Assembly: GCA_964621755.1 (NCBI GenBank)
Contig: CAZUPI010000053.1
Span: forward strand, 1-14,666
Source: UMGS1696 sp964621755
Lineage (GTDB): Bacteria; Bacillota; Clostridia; Oscillospirales; CAG-272
DNA: 14,666 bases
Direction of reading: 5' to 3'
In this document: one piece after another, positions 5,934 through 14,050 of the stretch
Position numbering within the stretch: position 1 is the stretch's first letter
How the letters are laid out: the number at the start of each line of letters is the position of its first letter
Made by a program: the position numbers and the translations under genes
The notes under the pieces: model-generated
What the model was told of the DNA's origin: nothing
What the model saw: the letters and a program-made list of their open reading frames with translations, nothing else
Database searches by the model: none

Positions 5934-8693
5934 ATGAAACCAACCAAACTGAAAATGACCGCCTTCGGACCGTACGCCGGACAAGTGGAGCTTGATTTGT
6001 CAAAAATTTGTTCCGGCGGGCTGTATCTCATCTGCGGAGACACGGGCTCAGGCAAGACAATGCTGTTCGACGCGATAACGTATGCGCTGTACGGAGAAGC
6101 CAGCGGAGGGGTGCGCGATGCTGCAATGCTGCGGAGCAAATATGCCGAACCGGACGTATATACCGCCGTTGAGATGACGTTTGACGTTTCCGGAGAATCG
6201 TATACGGTCCACCGTACATGGGGACGCGAAAAAATACGCGGCGGGGAACGGGTCGCGGAGAAATCGGCCGACGCATGGCTACAATATCCGGACGGACATG
6301 TGGTGACGAAGCACCGCGATGTGACCGCCGCCGTGTGCGCGCTGACGGGATTGGACCGCGACCGCTTCCGTAGAACGGTAATGATTGCACAGGGAGAGTT
6401 CCGGGAACTACTGTACGCGAAAACAGAGGAGCGGATGCTGATTCTGCGGAAAATTTTCGGCACCGATGTGTACGCACGGTTCTCAGCGGTGGCAAAGCAG
6501 GTTACGGCAGAGGAGCGGAAGAAAGGCGAACTTCTGCGCCACGAACTTGAAAACTGCAAAATGATGTTTGAGTTGACCGGAAATCCGGAACTGGAGTCAC
6601 TGTTCGAGGGATTGCCGGATTTCATCTCGCCGGAGCTGAAAGAAAAAACGTATGAGGAAATACATAACAAAGAAGAACAGCTGAAAGAGCTCACAAAACT
6701 ACAAAAAACGGAAACGGCAGAGTCTGATATTGCGCGCTATTTGCTGACCCGTGCCGAAACCGACCGTGAGAACGAAAAACGGCTGGCTGACGCGAAAAAT
6801 TCGCTTGAGAAGGCGGAGGCAGAGTTGGCGGCGGCAGAAGCGAAGCTGTCCCACACCGCGGAATATAAATCCGAAGCTGTAAAATGCCGGGAAAAAGCGG
6901 CAGCGATATCGTCAATGGCAGGAGATTATGCGGAGCTGGACCGACTGAGGGAATCCCTTGCGGCAGACGAAAAGGAATCTGAAACTTGTCATGCTGAAAT
7001 TTCCCGCCGTGAAAAGCGCACCGCTCTGATGAAAAAGGAAATTGAGCGAGCAGGAGAGGAAATCACAAAATTAAAAAAATCCGCAAACGATGCAGAACGG
7101 CATCGCGCGGAGGGAAAGCTGCTTGAAGAAGAAAAAAAGAAAATCGCACTGCAGCTCAAAAGAATTGCGGAATATGAAAAAATCACACCGGAATTTGAAG
7201 CAGAGAACGCACGGTACGCAAAGGCGGCAGCAGAAACTGCGAATCTGCGGGAAATGTATGCCGAATATGAGCGAAAATATTTCAACGGATTGGCCGGCGT
7301 TCTTGCAGCGGAACTTCGAGACGGCGAACCGTGTCCGGTGTGCGGATCCGTGGAGCATCCCTCTCCCGCAGCCTTGTCGGGAGAATCCGTGACCCGTGCC
7401 GGACTTGTCAAGCTTCGCGCGGAAGGGGACGCGGCATCAAAAACAGCAGAAAGATATGCGTCTCGTGTTGGGACCCTTCGCGGAACGTTGGAACGGCTTG
7501 AAGGGGAGATTCTCGGTGAAGAAAACACGGAGAAGGAAACCACCGTAAGCAGAATTTTGACCTGTAAGAAGACGCTTAGTGAAAGCCATCGCGAAATCAC
7601 CGCCCAATACGAAGATACGAAGAAAAAGTTGGAGGATGCGGTGCAGGCAAAGAAGGTCTGCGATGAGCTGAACCAAAAACTGGAACGATACCAGTCCCTG
7701 TTGAACAATGAGAGTGCGGCACGGGATGAGCTGGTCAAACGCGTCACTTCTCTGACTGCGGCGGATGCAGAAAAGCGAAACAGAATTTCAGTTTTGTCAG
7801 ACCGTTTGCCATACGACAGTCTTGCGGAACTGAAAAAGGAATACGCCGCACTCACAGAACGTGCAGCAGGTTTGGAAGCGGAGGCAGAGACAGCGGGCAA
7901 GCGCCATGCGGATGCGATTGCCGCACGGGAAGCATGTCAATCCGCATACGACACGATTGCAGCACAGCTAAAAGATAACGTTGCCGGAAAATATGAAGAA
8001 TTCAAGGCAACATACGACGCATGCGCGGCCAAATTGGCAAATACGAATGCAAAACTTGTGCGTCTTACGGCAATTCTGGAGAAGAACAAAACTGCCGCGG
8101 CGATGCTCGAACGGATATGCGGCAATCTTGCGGCGTCAGAAAAGCAAGCGGAGATGCTGCAGGCAATATCCGATACCGCAAACGGGAATGTGAGAGGGAA
8201 AGACAAAATCATGCTGGAAACGTTCTGGCAGATGCGCCTGTTTGACAGGATAATCCGGCTTGCAAACCTTCGTCTAATGCGCATGACCGACGGACGATAT
8301 GAGATGGTACGGCGCAGCGCCGCTGAAAATCAGCGTGAAAAAAGCGGGCTTGAGCTCGATATCCGCGACCATTGGAATGGCAGCATAAGAAGCGTACGAA
8401 CCTTATCCGGCGGCGAGTCGTTCACGGCATCACTGGCCCTTGCGCTTGCTTTATCAGATGAGACGGAAGCAGAGGCAGGCGGCGTAAAAATCGACGCAAT
8501 GTTCATAGATGAAGGCTTCGGGTCACTTGACGAGTCCTCGCTCGACATGGCATTGTCGGTTCTGGAATCGCAGTCAACGGTCGGCCGTTCCGTTGGGATA
8601 ATCTCGCACGTCGCAGGTCTGCGCGAACGGATAGACAGAAAAATCATCGTGACAAAATCCGGCGGCATCAGCGAAATAGAAATAAGCGAGTAA
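5934..8693 (+). CDS. sbcC: Exonuclease SbcCD, subunit C (Rad50-like SMC ATPase)
   Basis: ATPase and structural subunit of SbcCD, which clamps DNA and controls access of SbcD to ends. In 919 residues the Rad50 layout is complete: Walker A GDTGSGKT (35-42), a long Glu/Lys/Ala-rich coiled coil (about 170-460), the zinc-hook CPVC (467-470), the returning coiled coil (about 480-760), ABC signature LSGGE (824-828), Walker B ending MFIDEGFG with Asp859 and Glu860, and the D-loop GSLDESSLD. It is shorter than the E. coli protein (about 1050 residues) because the coils are shorter, as in many Bacillota. AAGGAG (5922-5927) lies 6 bases before the ATG. It ends the operon; no clear terminator hairpin follows at 8694-8712. 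Confidence 0.95.
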   Translation: MKPTKLKMTAFGPYAGQVELDLSKICSGGLYLICGDTGSGKTMLFDAITYALYGEASGGVRDAAMLRSKYAEPDVYTAVEMTFDVSGESYTVHRTWGREKIRGGERVAEKSADAWLQYPDGHVVTKHRDVTAAVCALTGLDRDRFRRTVMIAQGEFRELLYAKTEERMLILRKIFGTDVYARFSAVAKQVTAEERKKGELLRHELENCKMMFELTGNPELESLFEGLPDFISPELKEKTYEEIHNKEEQLKELTKLQKTETAESDIARYLLTRAETDRENEKRLADAKNSLEKAEAELAAAEAKLSHTAEYKSEAVKCREKAAAISSMAGDYAELDRLRESLAADEKESETCHAEISRREKRTALMKKEIERAGEEITKLKKSANDAERHRAEGKLLEEEKKKIALQLKRIAEYEKITPEFEAENARYAKAAAETANLREMYAEYERKYFNGLAGVLAAELRDGEPCPVCGSVEHPSPAALSGESVTRAGLVKLRAEGDAASKTAERYASRVGTLRGTLERLEGEILGEENTEKETTVSRILTCKKTLSESHREITAQYEDTKKKLEDAVQAKKVCDELNQKLERYQSLLNNESAARDELVKRVTSLTAADAEKRNRISVLSDRLPYDSLAELKKEYAALTERAAGLEAEAETAGKRHADAIAAREACQSAYDTIAAQLKDNVAGKYEEFKATYDACAAKLANTNAKLVRLTAILEKNKTAAAMLERICGNLAASEKQAEMLQAISDTANGNVRGKDKIMLETFWQMRLFDRIIRLANLRLMRMTDGRYEMVRRSAAENQREKSGLELDIRDHWNGSIRSVRTLSGGESFTASLALALALSDETEAEAGGVKIDAMFIDEGFGSLDESSLDMALSVLESQSTVGRSVGIISHVAGLRERIDRKIIVTKSGGISEIEISE

Positions 8694-8712
8694 CGGTGTA
8701 CTCAGACATACA

Positions 8713-9008
8713 TTATATATCCAGGTTAATGAGCAATAACGCACACAACGCTATACCGATTTTTCCTTTCTCCCGGCTTCCTCTTGTGAAGCAAATAACA
8801 CAAAGCGTCGCTCCTAATATAACAAACAGATTGGAATAACAGCAGCAAAGCCGATGAGAACGCAAAGTCCCATCCGCAGCAGATTGACGTAAACGGAATC
8901 CGTCGCCGTTGTCAAGAGACCGCTTGTCTTTTTTCCGCAGAATCCCCTGACCGCACCGCAAAACAGTGCAAAAATTAGATAAATATATCCCATCACTAAT
9001 ACAAACAA
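8713..9008 (-). pseudogene. Collapsed EamA/DMT-like transporter remnant
   Basis: One frame (9008 down to 8814) reads like the first two helices of a small-molecule transporter of the EamA type, with MGYIYLIFALFCGA, a GFCGKKTSG loop, then LCVLIGFAAVIPICLLY and a stop. Directly around the stop, a second frame continues with FVILGATLCVIC and a basic tail (FTRGSREKGK), resembling the final helix of the same kind of protein. Intact members have about ten helices and near 290 residues, so some 200 residues of the middle seem deleted and the reading frame is broken. No good ribosome binding site is seen. The transporter identity is inferred from helix character and the CGKKTSG-like loop. It could instead be a short membrane peptide of 59-64 residues (8814-9008). 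Confidence 0.45.
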
Positions 9009-9091
9009 AAGATTCTCTCTTCAATGGTCTCGTGATAGAATTTGACAGTAAGGTTCAAATCCGGGCCGCTTTAACGTATACTTTTTTCTTC
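9009..9091. other. Gap without a recognised gene
   Basis: Between the transporter remnant and the hydrolase pseudogene there are 83 bases with no gene and no convincing terminator. Together with the remnant, the stretch from 8694 to 9091 holds no intact gene. TTGACA (9042-9047) and TATACT (9077-9082) are both present, but 29 bases apart, too far to form a standard promoter. Confidence 0.5.
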
Positions 9092-10121
9092 TCAAAACTG
9101 CTTTTGATACTCGTTCTGCTTGGCTGATAACCTGTCCTGTTCTTTGTCTATGGTTTCTTCTATAAACCCGGCGACATCCGCAAACGGAACTTCTCGCCCG
9201 GTATCCATGAATATCTCGTGGCGGAAACCCTCGTATAACTTTGACTTGATGTTTGTATATCCCATGTCTTCAAGGAATTTTATCGAGTCCGCCATCCATT
9301 TGCTTCCGCCTGCCACCGGGTCAAGCTCACCTGCAATCACATAGACCGGCAGGTCCCGCCTGTCCATATTCCATGACGACGGACGATACATGTCGCGTAC
9401 GAACCGGAGCAAAGTCGCATACGCTCCAACAGAGTTCTTGTGATTGCAGATTGGATCGGCGGCAAACGCAGCTCGATTTGCAATGTCGTTGGAAAGCCAT
9501 AGGAACTGCCCATCCGATTCGGGCTCCGTTGAGAATCCCCTGTTGTACCGCGTGAACGCGTATTTGTTCAGCTGCTTCGATTGGTACTTGTTCGCCGCGG
9601 AAGAACGCCATTGCATCAATCCCCGCCAGCGCGAACGAGACAAACGGTTCCCGGTGCGGCAGTCCGGCAAGAATCAAGCCTGCTAGTCCCGCAGACGCGT
9701 GTGCGGCATACAGTCCCGCAATGAGCGCACCCATGCTGAATCCGAGAAGATAGCGCGGTCTCACCGGAACCTCGTATTCCTCCATCGGGGCCGGCGCGAT
9801 AAGTCCGAATTCCGACACAGATTCATCGACAGTGGCATAAACCATGTCGATATCCTCGCGGAACATGTGATATAGGTCTCCATAACAGCCAAGCTGCTTC
9901 GGATTCGGCACCGACCCGCCGTGTCCACGCAAATCGTGCATAATCGCAGCACCCCCGCGGCGTGCGATATGCTCCATAAGAGGTATGTATCGTTCCACGC
10001 GCTCGGACGCCCCGTGAATTATCTGCACCGCAAAGCGCGGCTCCCCTTCCGGCAGAACACGGCATACGTGCAGCCGCGTAATCCCCTCATCCGGTGTGGC
10101 GTAATAATGTATAGTTTGCAT
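9092..10121 (-). pseudogene. Alpha/beta hydrolase (serine aminopeptidase S33 / monoacylglycerol lipase-like), frameshifted
   Basis: The intact ancestor would be a cytoplasmic esterase or lipase of the Hydrolase_4 (S33) group, about 342 residues. The upstream frame, from MQTIHYY, contains HGASERVERY, DLRGHGGS and the nucleophile elbow GFSMG with Ser129. The downstream frame holds the acid in AGELDPV (codon 9320-9322) and the His in RHEIF (codon 9218-9220). The frames must join near 9583-9590, where one extra base (around the G in CAAGTACC on the minus strand) would explain the shift; the length, 1030 bases, is one over a multiple of three. GGAG (10128-10131, minus strand) lies 6 bases before the ATG and a consensus promoter is present, so the break is recent or is a sequencing error. 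No slippery heptamer is seen. Confidence 0.82.
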
Positions 10122-10161
10122 GATGTGCTCCAAAATCTTCAATTTCCGCATTCTTGTTTTC

Positions 10162-10190
10162 ATTATATCACGCGCCGGACGGGGTTTCAA
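10162..10190 (-). promoter_or_regulatory. Promoter of the hydrolase pseudogene
   Basis: On the minus strand, TTGAAA (10185-10190) and a perfect TATAAT (10162-10167) are 17 bases apart, with TGA forming an extended -10. The start would be near 10155, 34 bases before the ATG. Confidence 0.78.
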
Positions 10191-10252
10191 GTGCTTAATG
10201 GGAATTACCCCCCGGCAACGGCATTTACTTTTTTGGGGAAACCGAGAGATGT

Positions 10253-10299
10253 TAGGGGGAATTTTTTTAAATTCTTCAAACCCTTTCGACCCAAAGACC
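10253..10299 (-). repeat. Degenerate copy 3 of the GGTTTTGG hairpin element
   Basis: Read on the minus strand, this segment begins GGTCTTTGGGTCGAAAGGGT and ends AAAAAAATTCCCCCTA, which resembles the 1748-1800 element (GGTTTTGG..AAAGGTTCGG, then a T/A-rich hairpin with a C-run). The hairpin here is damaged; only GAATTT/AAATTC (10259-10274) pairs well. It lies between two divergent promoters, where a terminator is not needed, which favours a dispersed repeat over a functional terminator. The rest of the 10191-10339 gap shows nothing else clear. Confidence 0.4.
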
Positions 10300-10339
10300 T
10301 CCTCATTTTCTGCTAAAGAAAACGCTGTTGCCGCGATTC

Positions 10340-10368
10340 TTGACATTCCCATATACGCGAGGTATAAT
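10340..10368 (+). promoter_or_regulatory. Consensus promoter of the beta-helix protein gene
   Basis: TTGACA (10340-10345) and TATAAT (10363-10368) are both perfect and separated by 17 bases. Transcription would start near 10375, giving a leader of about 43 bases. This is the best-matching promoter in the window. No operator palindrome overlaps it. Confidence 0.85.
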
Positions 10369-10417
10369 ATCGATAAAAAGCATTTGCCAAATCCTTCAAC
10401 TGAAAGAGAGGTACCAT

Positions 10418-11857
10418 ATGGACGAATTTATCACCTATGAAATGTTCGGCGCGGTGGGAGATGGAATCACCGACGACATGCCCGCCATCGTCAAGGCGCA
10501 CGAAGAAGCAAACCGTCGACGCCTTCCCGTGCGGGCGAAGGCTGGCGCGCGATATTACATCTCTCCCCAAAATGCTACTGCTGTTGTCGCCACCTCCACC
10601 GACTGGACGGATGCAAAGTTCATCATCGACGACCGGGACTGCGAAAACATCCACAAAGCGATTTTCAGCGTCGTGTCAGAGAAAAAACCGCTTCCCCTTG
10701 AGATAGCTTCCCTGCACCGCGGGCAAATGCGTATCGATAACCCGCACAAATACAATCTTTATGTCATTGTGATAAATAAAAATCACGCCGATTACATCCG
10801 GCGTGGATTGAATCAGAATAATGGTACCGCACGTACCGACAACTTCCTTCTGTATGCGGACGGCACCTTATCCTCCTCCGTATCGTTCGATTTCGATGAA
10901 GTGACAAAGGTGCTCGCCCTCCCGCTGGATGATGAAAAGCTGACCCTACGCGGCGGCGAGTTCACCACCATTGCCAATCAGGCAGAATCAAAGTATCACT
11001 ATCACGCGCGCAATATTACAGTGCGCCGTTCAAATGTGGAGGTCTGCGGCATCACGCACCTTGTCACGGGTGAAACGGACCACGGCGCGCCGTATGCAGG
11101 ATTCCTGTCGATTACGGCCTGCGCCAATGTGGAAGTCCATGACTGTGTGTTCACCGGACATTACATCTATCAAACCATTGGAAGCGCAGGGCTTCCGGTA
11201 TCAATGGGGTCATATGATATTAACTGCAACGCCGCTTCGAACGTCACGTTCCGCAGATGCAGCCAGACAACCGACATCCACGACCGCCGCTACTGGGGAC
11301 TCATCGGCACAAACTTCTGCCGCGACCTCACCTTTGAGGACTGCAATTTTTCACGCTTCGACGCACATCAGGGAGTCACCAACTGCACGCTCCGACGCTG
11401 CACGCTCGGTTGGCAGTGCCTGAACGCCATCGGAAACGGAACTTTCGTGATAGAAGACACCGACGCATACGGTTATGCGTTCGTAAATCTTCGCGATGAC
11501 TACGGCAGCACATGGCGCGGCGACATGAAAATCCGCAATTGTACATGGCATCCGCTCGGCGACCGGCGCGCCGTTTTCGCAGGTCACAACGACGGAACGC
11601 ATGATTTCGGGTACGACTGTTATCTCCCGCAGAACGTGGATATTGACGGACTTACCATTGTGGAGGAGAACGTCACCCCCTCACCGCTGTACATTTTCAA
11701 TGACTACAGTGGAAAATCGGACATTCCAGCGGAAGAACGCAAATATATGCCAGTTCCGCCGAAATCAGTAAAAGTAAAACACATTCACACAGAGCGTGAG
11801 GTGCGGCTGTGCGCCAAGCCGGAGTTAATGCCCGGTACCGTTTTTGAAATAGAATGA
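10418..11857 (+). CDS. Right-handed parallel beta-helix protein (pectate-lyase / GH28 superfamily-like)
   Basis: Probable carbohydrate-active enzyme or glycan-binding beta-helix of 479 residues. The N-terminus carries the hallmark YEMFGAVGDGITDD (7-20) of pectate-lyase-3/GH28-like proteins. From about residue 200 on, short strands recur with regular polar caps (NVEVHDCVF, NVTFRRCSQ, DLTFEDCNF, NCTLRRCTL, MKIRNCTWH), as in successive rungs of a beta-helix. There is no signal peptide or lipobox, so it should act in the cytoplasm, presumably on imported oligosaccharides. The ATG at 10418 follows GAGAGG (10406-10411) at 6 bases; an in-frame TTG at 10328 would start upstream of the promoter. A second AraC gene follows after 129 bases. 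The catalytic residues cannot be assigned with confidence, so the reaction is unknown. Confidence 0.75.
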   Translation: MDEFITYEMFGAVGDGITDDMPAIVKAHEEANRRRLPVRAKAGARYYISPQNATAVVATSTDWTDAKFIIDDRDCENIHKAIFSVVSEKKPLPLEIASLHRGQMRIDNPHKYNLYVIVINKNHADYIRRGLNQNNGTARTDNFLLYADGTLSSSVSFDFDEVTKVLALPLDDEKLTLRGGEFTTIANQAESKYHYHARNITVRRSNVEVCGITHLVTGETDHGAPYAGFLSITACANVEVHDCVFTGHYIYQTIGSAGLPVSMGSYDINCNAASNVTFRRCSQTTDIHDRRYWGLIGTNFCRDLTFEDCNFSRFDAHQGVTNCTLRRCTLGWQCLNAIGNGTFVIEDTDAYGYAFVNLRDDYGSTWRGDMKIRNCTWHPLGDRRAVFAGHNDGTHDFGYDCYLPQNVDIDGLTIVEENVTPSPLYIFNDYSGKSDIPAEERKYMPVPPKSVKVKHIHTEREVRLCAKPELMPGTVFEIE

Positions 11858-11910
11858 GGACGTATCATCTCGTAGGCATAGTCGTAACCGTGCTGCCACA
11901 GGGCAGAAAG

Positions 11911-11975
11911 AGTTTTGAAAGGGATTCGGGGGAAACGGGAAAAGGGCAGCAGGCGCTTTGCCGTTTTTCCCGAAA
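11911..11975 (+). repeat. Copy 2 of the GGTTTTGG hairpin element, before the second AraC gene
   Basis: AGTTTTGAAAGGGATTCGGG (from 11911), followed by GGAAA, matches the flank of the element at 1748. It is followed by an imperfect stem pairing CGGGAAAAGGGC with GCCGTTTTTCCCG, ending near 11972. No T-run follows, so it is a poor terminator. It lies just before the AraC start and may attenuate or modulate translation of that gene. Confidence 0.45.
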
Positions 11976-11986
11976 AGCGCTATCTG

Positions 11987-12871
11987 ATGACCATGTTTGA
12001 AGAAAAAGAGGGACTCGGCGGCATTGGGCAAAGCAGCATTGATTTAAATTTTGAACCGTCTGCCTTTGCGCGTGAATGTCTGTTCGTACGCGAGTGCTGC
12101 GGTCATTTTTACTGCAACGATCTATACTTTGTTCAGCGAAACTCCACAGGATGCTACCTGCTTGTGTACTTGAAAATGGGAGTATTCTACTACCATGACC
12201 CGGAGAGGGAAGAAATCCGCTACTGCAAACCGGAGGATTTCATCATTGTGGACTGCACGAAGCCCCATATATACGGTGTTTTGGACGAAGCGGAGTTCTA
12301 TTGGATGCAGGTCAGTGGACCGGGTCTCAGCGAACTGATGTACGCCATCATCCGCCGCAAAGGGGCGGTTCTCACAGGCGAGGCAGGAGACAGAATGAAT
12401 GCGTTCCTCAAAAGCAGTTTCAACCTTGCGGAAACGGGCATTCCCACAACGGAAACAGAATTTTCACTGAAGCTGCACGAAGCTCTGTACTCGCTCACGG
12501 AGAATCCGCAGAATGAAAACTACCGCCGCAAAGGCTCGGCGGAAGTCATGAGCGCGATAACCTATGTTGCGGAAAACTACACAAATCCAAAGCTCTCCGT
12601 CAAAATGATAGCAGAACACGTGCACATCAGCGAAACGCAGCTCAACCGCCTGTTCCGCGCTGAATACCAGACAACACCGTACCGCTATCTTTTCGAATAC
12701 CGTCTCCGCCGCGCGAAAATCGAGCTTGACCGCGGAACCAAAACAGTGAAAGAGGTCGCCTTCGACACCGGCTGGGGCAGTGAAGCCAATTTTGTCTGCG
12801 CATTCCGCCGCGCCACCGGTATCACCCCCGGCAAATGGCACGAAAACGGAAGCACGTATGGATTTATTTGA
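11987..12871 (+). CDS. AraC family transcriptional regulator
   Basis: Probable sugar-responsive regulator of 294 residues. An N-terminal cupin-like sensor spans about 45-125 (KPEDFIIVDCTKPHIYGVLD at 81-100), and the DNA-binding domain spans about 186-285 with helix-turn-helix units near 204-225 and 253-274 (VKEVAFDTGWGSEANFVCAF). No Shine-Dalgarno precedes the chosen ATG or the second ATG at 11993; an in-frame TTG at 11915 would add 24 basic residues encoded by the repeat element and is less likely. No promoter is evident in the 129-base gap, so it probably depends on read-through from the beta-helix gene, whose expression it may control. It differs clearly from the AraC protein at 3926. It converges on the membrane protein gene, with stop codons 23 bases apart. 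Confidence 0.82.
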   Translation: MTMFEEKEGLGGIGQSSIDLNFEPSAFARECLFVRECCGHFYCNDLYFVQRNSTGCYLLVYLKMGVFYYHDPEREEIRYCKPEDFIIVDCTKPHIYGVLDEAEFYWMQVSGPGLSELMYAIIRRKGAVLTGEAGDRMNAFLKSSFNLAETGIPTTETEFSLKLHEALYSLTENPQNENYRRKGSAEVMSAITYVAENYTNPKLSVKMIAEHVHISETQLNRLFRAEYQTTPYRYLFEYRLRRAKIELDRGTKTVKEVAFDTGWGSEANFVCAFRRATGITPGKWHENGSTYGFI

Positions 12872-12894
12872 GGGAGACTCGCGTTTTTATTTTT

Positions 12895-13914
12895 CTAAAA
12901 CTCCATGTTAGCAAAAATACGTTCCATGCGGGAGTCAGGAAAACGAACGTCAATGAACTGCCAGAACGCATTGGAAGGAAAGAGTCCAGAGAGGCGCTGT
13001 GACCAGCGGTAAATGGCAACGACACTGACGAGAGCGTTGACAATAAAGAAAGCGAGAAAGAGCCATGTCAGGATTTTACCGGCTCGGTTTGGGATTTTCA
13101 TGATGAGCTGCGCCATACGTGGATAAAGACTTTTGACCCACAGGACGCCGAGAAGTCCCCAGAAGACGGAATACAGAAGGCATATTCGCCCGTTGAGGTT
13201 GAAGGGCATCTCACTGTAATCCCATGAGCGGGAACCGAATACAAGCTCCTGCCCCCATGAGCACACGTACTCCACTATGCTCCCGACCAGCATGCCGCCT
13301 ATAAAGGACAGCCATTTTTCGTGATTTCGATATTTATACAAGGAAACGGACAGGGCGACGGCGCCGACGCCGTACAGAAGGTTGAATGGACCATATACGA
13401 GTCCGGAGCGGCTTTCCAAATAGCCCTTGGTGAGCAGGCACCACAAAAGCTCAATCACAACGCCGACAAAGCTGCCGATGTAGCAGAGCCACAGCAGCTT
13501 GTACAGGTTCAGTCCTTGGGCGAAGTGGTAAGACTCGTTTTCTTCCAAATCAATGACGGCGTTCGGCGGGGCACCCGGGATGATTTTTCTCTTTTTTCTG
13601 CTTTTCTTCAGGTCGCTCCAGCGCCCCGAAAGCTCGTCCCTGATGCCGAAGGACTGCTGATACGCCTTCTGTATATTGGAAGTTGCGGACTTGAAGGAGC
13701 GGATTTTTTGCTCTACCTCATGGTTCAGTTCCTCTGTCGGCGGGGCGTCTGTGATCTCTATATAGTAGGCCTGCATTTCCTGCTCCGTCTGAGCGACCGT
13801 CTCAAGCAGAGAAAGACTTGCCTTCTCTAAATCGGTCATTGCCGCGGTGTCAACGCCTGTCGCAGACGTTGCGGCTCCCGTATCCTTTGATTTGCTGTTA
13901 TGTCTTTTTTTCAC
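12895..13914 (-). CDS. CmpB-type putative ABC transporter membrane protein (PF06541) with N-terminal extension
   Basis: Membrane protein of unknown function in the family named 'putative ABC-transporter type IV'; no ATPase partner is seen here. The C-terminal part shows the family signatures GLVYGPFNLLYGVGA (171-185) and WDYSEMPFNLNGRICLLYSV (231-250). Membrane helices are likely near 137-161, 172-193, 201-222, 243-262 and 281-302. Residues 1-136 form an unusual soluble, charged extension with a probable helical segment (28-105) and a basic patch KKSRKKRK (103-110), perhaps for protein or nucleic-acid contact. The GTG start at 13914 is supported by GGAGGA (13921-13926, minus strand) at 6 bases. 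It is monocistronic from its own promoter. No clear terminator is visible. Confidence 0.85.
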   Translation of the reverse strand: MKKRHNSKSKDTGAATSATGVDTAAMTDLEKASLSLLETVAQTEQEMQAYYIEITDAPPTEELNHEVEQKIRSFKSATSNIQKAYQQSFGIRDELSGRWSDLKKSRKKRKIIPGAPPNAVIDLEENESYHFAQGLNLYKLLWLCYIGSFVGVVIELLWCLLTKGYLESRSGLVYGPFNLLYGVGAVALSVSLYKYRNHEKWLSFIGGMLVGSIVEYVCSWGQELVFGSRSWDYSEMPFNLNGRICLLYSVFWGLLGVLWVKSLYPRMAQLIMKIPNRAGKILTWLFLAFFIVNALVSVVAIYRWSQRLSGLFPSNAFWQFIDVRFPDSRMERIFANMEF

Positions 13915-13959
13915 GTATTATCCTCCGAATCCGTAAAGTTTTGCTGCGTGATGTTCTCT

Positions 13960-13988
13960 ATTTTAGCATATGTCGTATCAATTTTCAA
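13960..13988 (-). promoter_or_regulatory. Promoter of the CmpB-type gene
   Basis: On the minus strand, TTGAAA (13983-13988) and TAAAAT (13960-13965) are 17 bases apart, with TGC just before the -10 forming an extended -10. The leader before the GTG would be about 40 bases. Confidence 0.7.
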
Positions 13989-13995
13989 GAAATAC

Positions 13996-14024
13996 TTGAC
14001 TGATATCCAAAATTATGGTACAAT
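13996..14024 (+). promoter_or_regulatory. Promoter of the two-repeat protein gene
   Basis: TTGACT (13996-14001) and TACAAT (14019-14024) are separated by 17 bases, with TGG giving an extended -10. Transcription would start near 14031, just upstream of the duplicated leader. Its -35 lies only 7 bases from that of the divergent CmpB-type promoter. Confidence 0.7.
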
Positions 14025-14050
14025 TAAATAAATAATAGTTATTATTACAA

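Noticed and set aside
5651..7900. Long open frames on the minus strand opposite sbcC (5651-6694 and 6989-7900)
   Set aside because: The products are Ser/Arg/Phe-rich with no recognisable motif, and the plus strand here encodes a complete SbcC with all motifs. They are antisense shadows of its Glu/Lys/Ala-rich codons.
9051..9065. GGTTCAAATCC, resembling a tRNA T-loop
   Set aside because: The flanking bases do not form the 5-bp T-stem, and no anticodon arm, acceptor stem or CCA is found around it. Judged to be chance.
10122..10352. Upstream extension of the hydrolase frame
   Set aside because: It runs through the promoter and repeat element. GGAG and the ATG at 10121 fit the start of the family.
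10328..10417. TTG start giving the beta-helix protein 30 extra residues
   Set aside because: It would begin before the promoter at 10340-10368. The ATG at 10418 has a good ribosome binding site.
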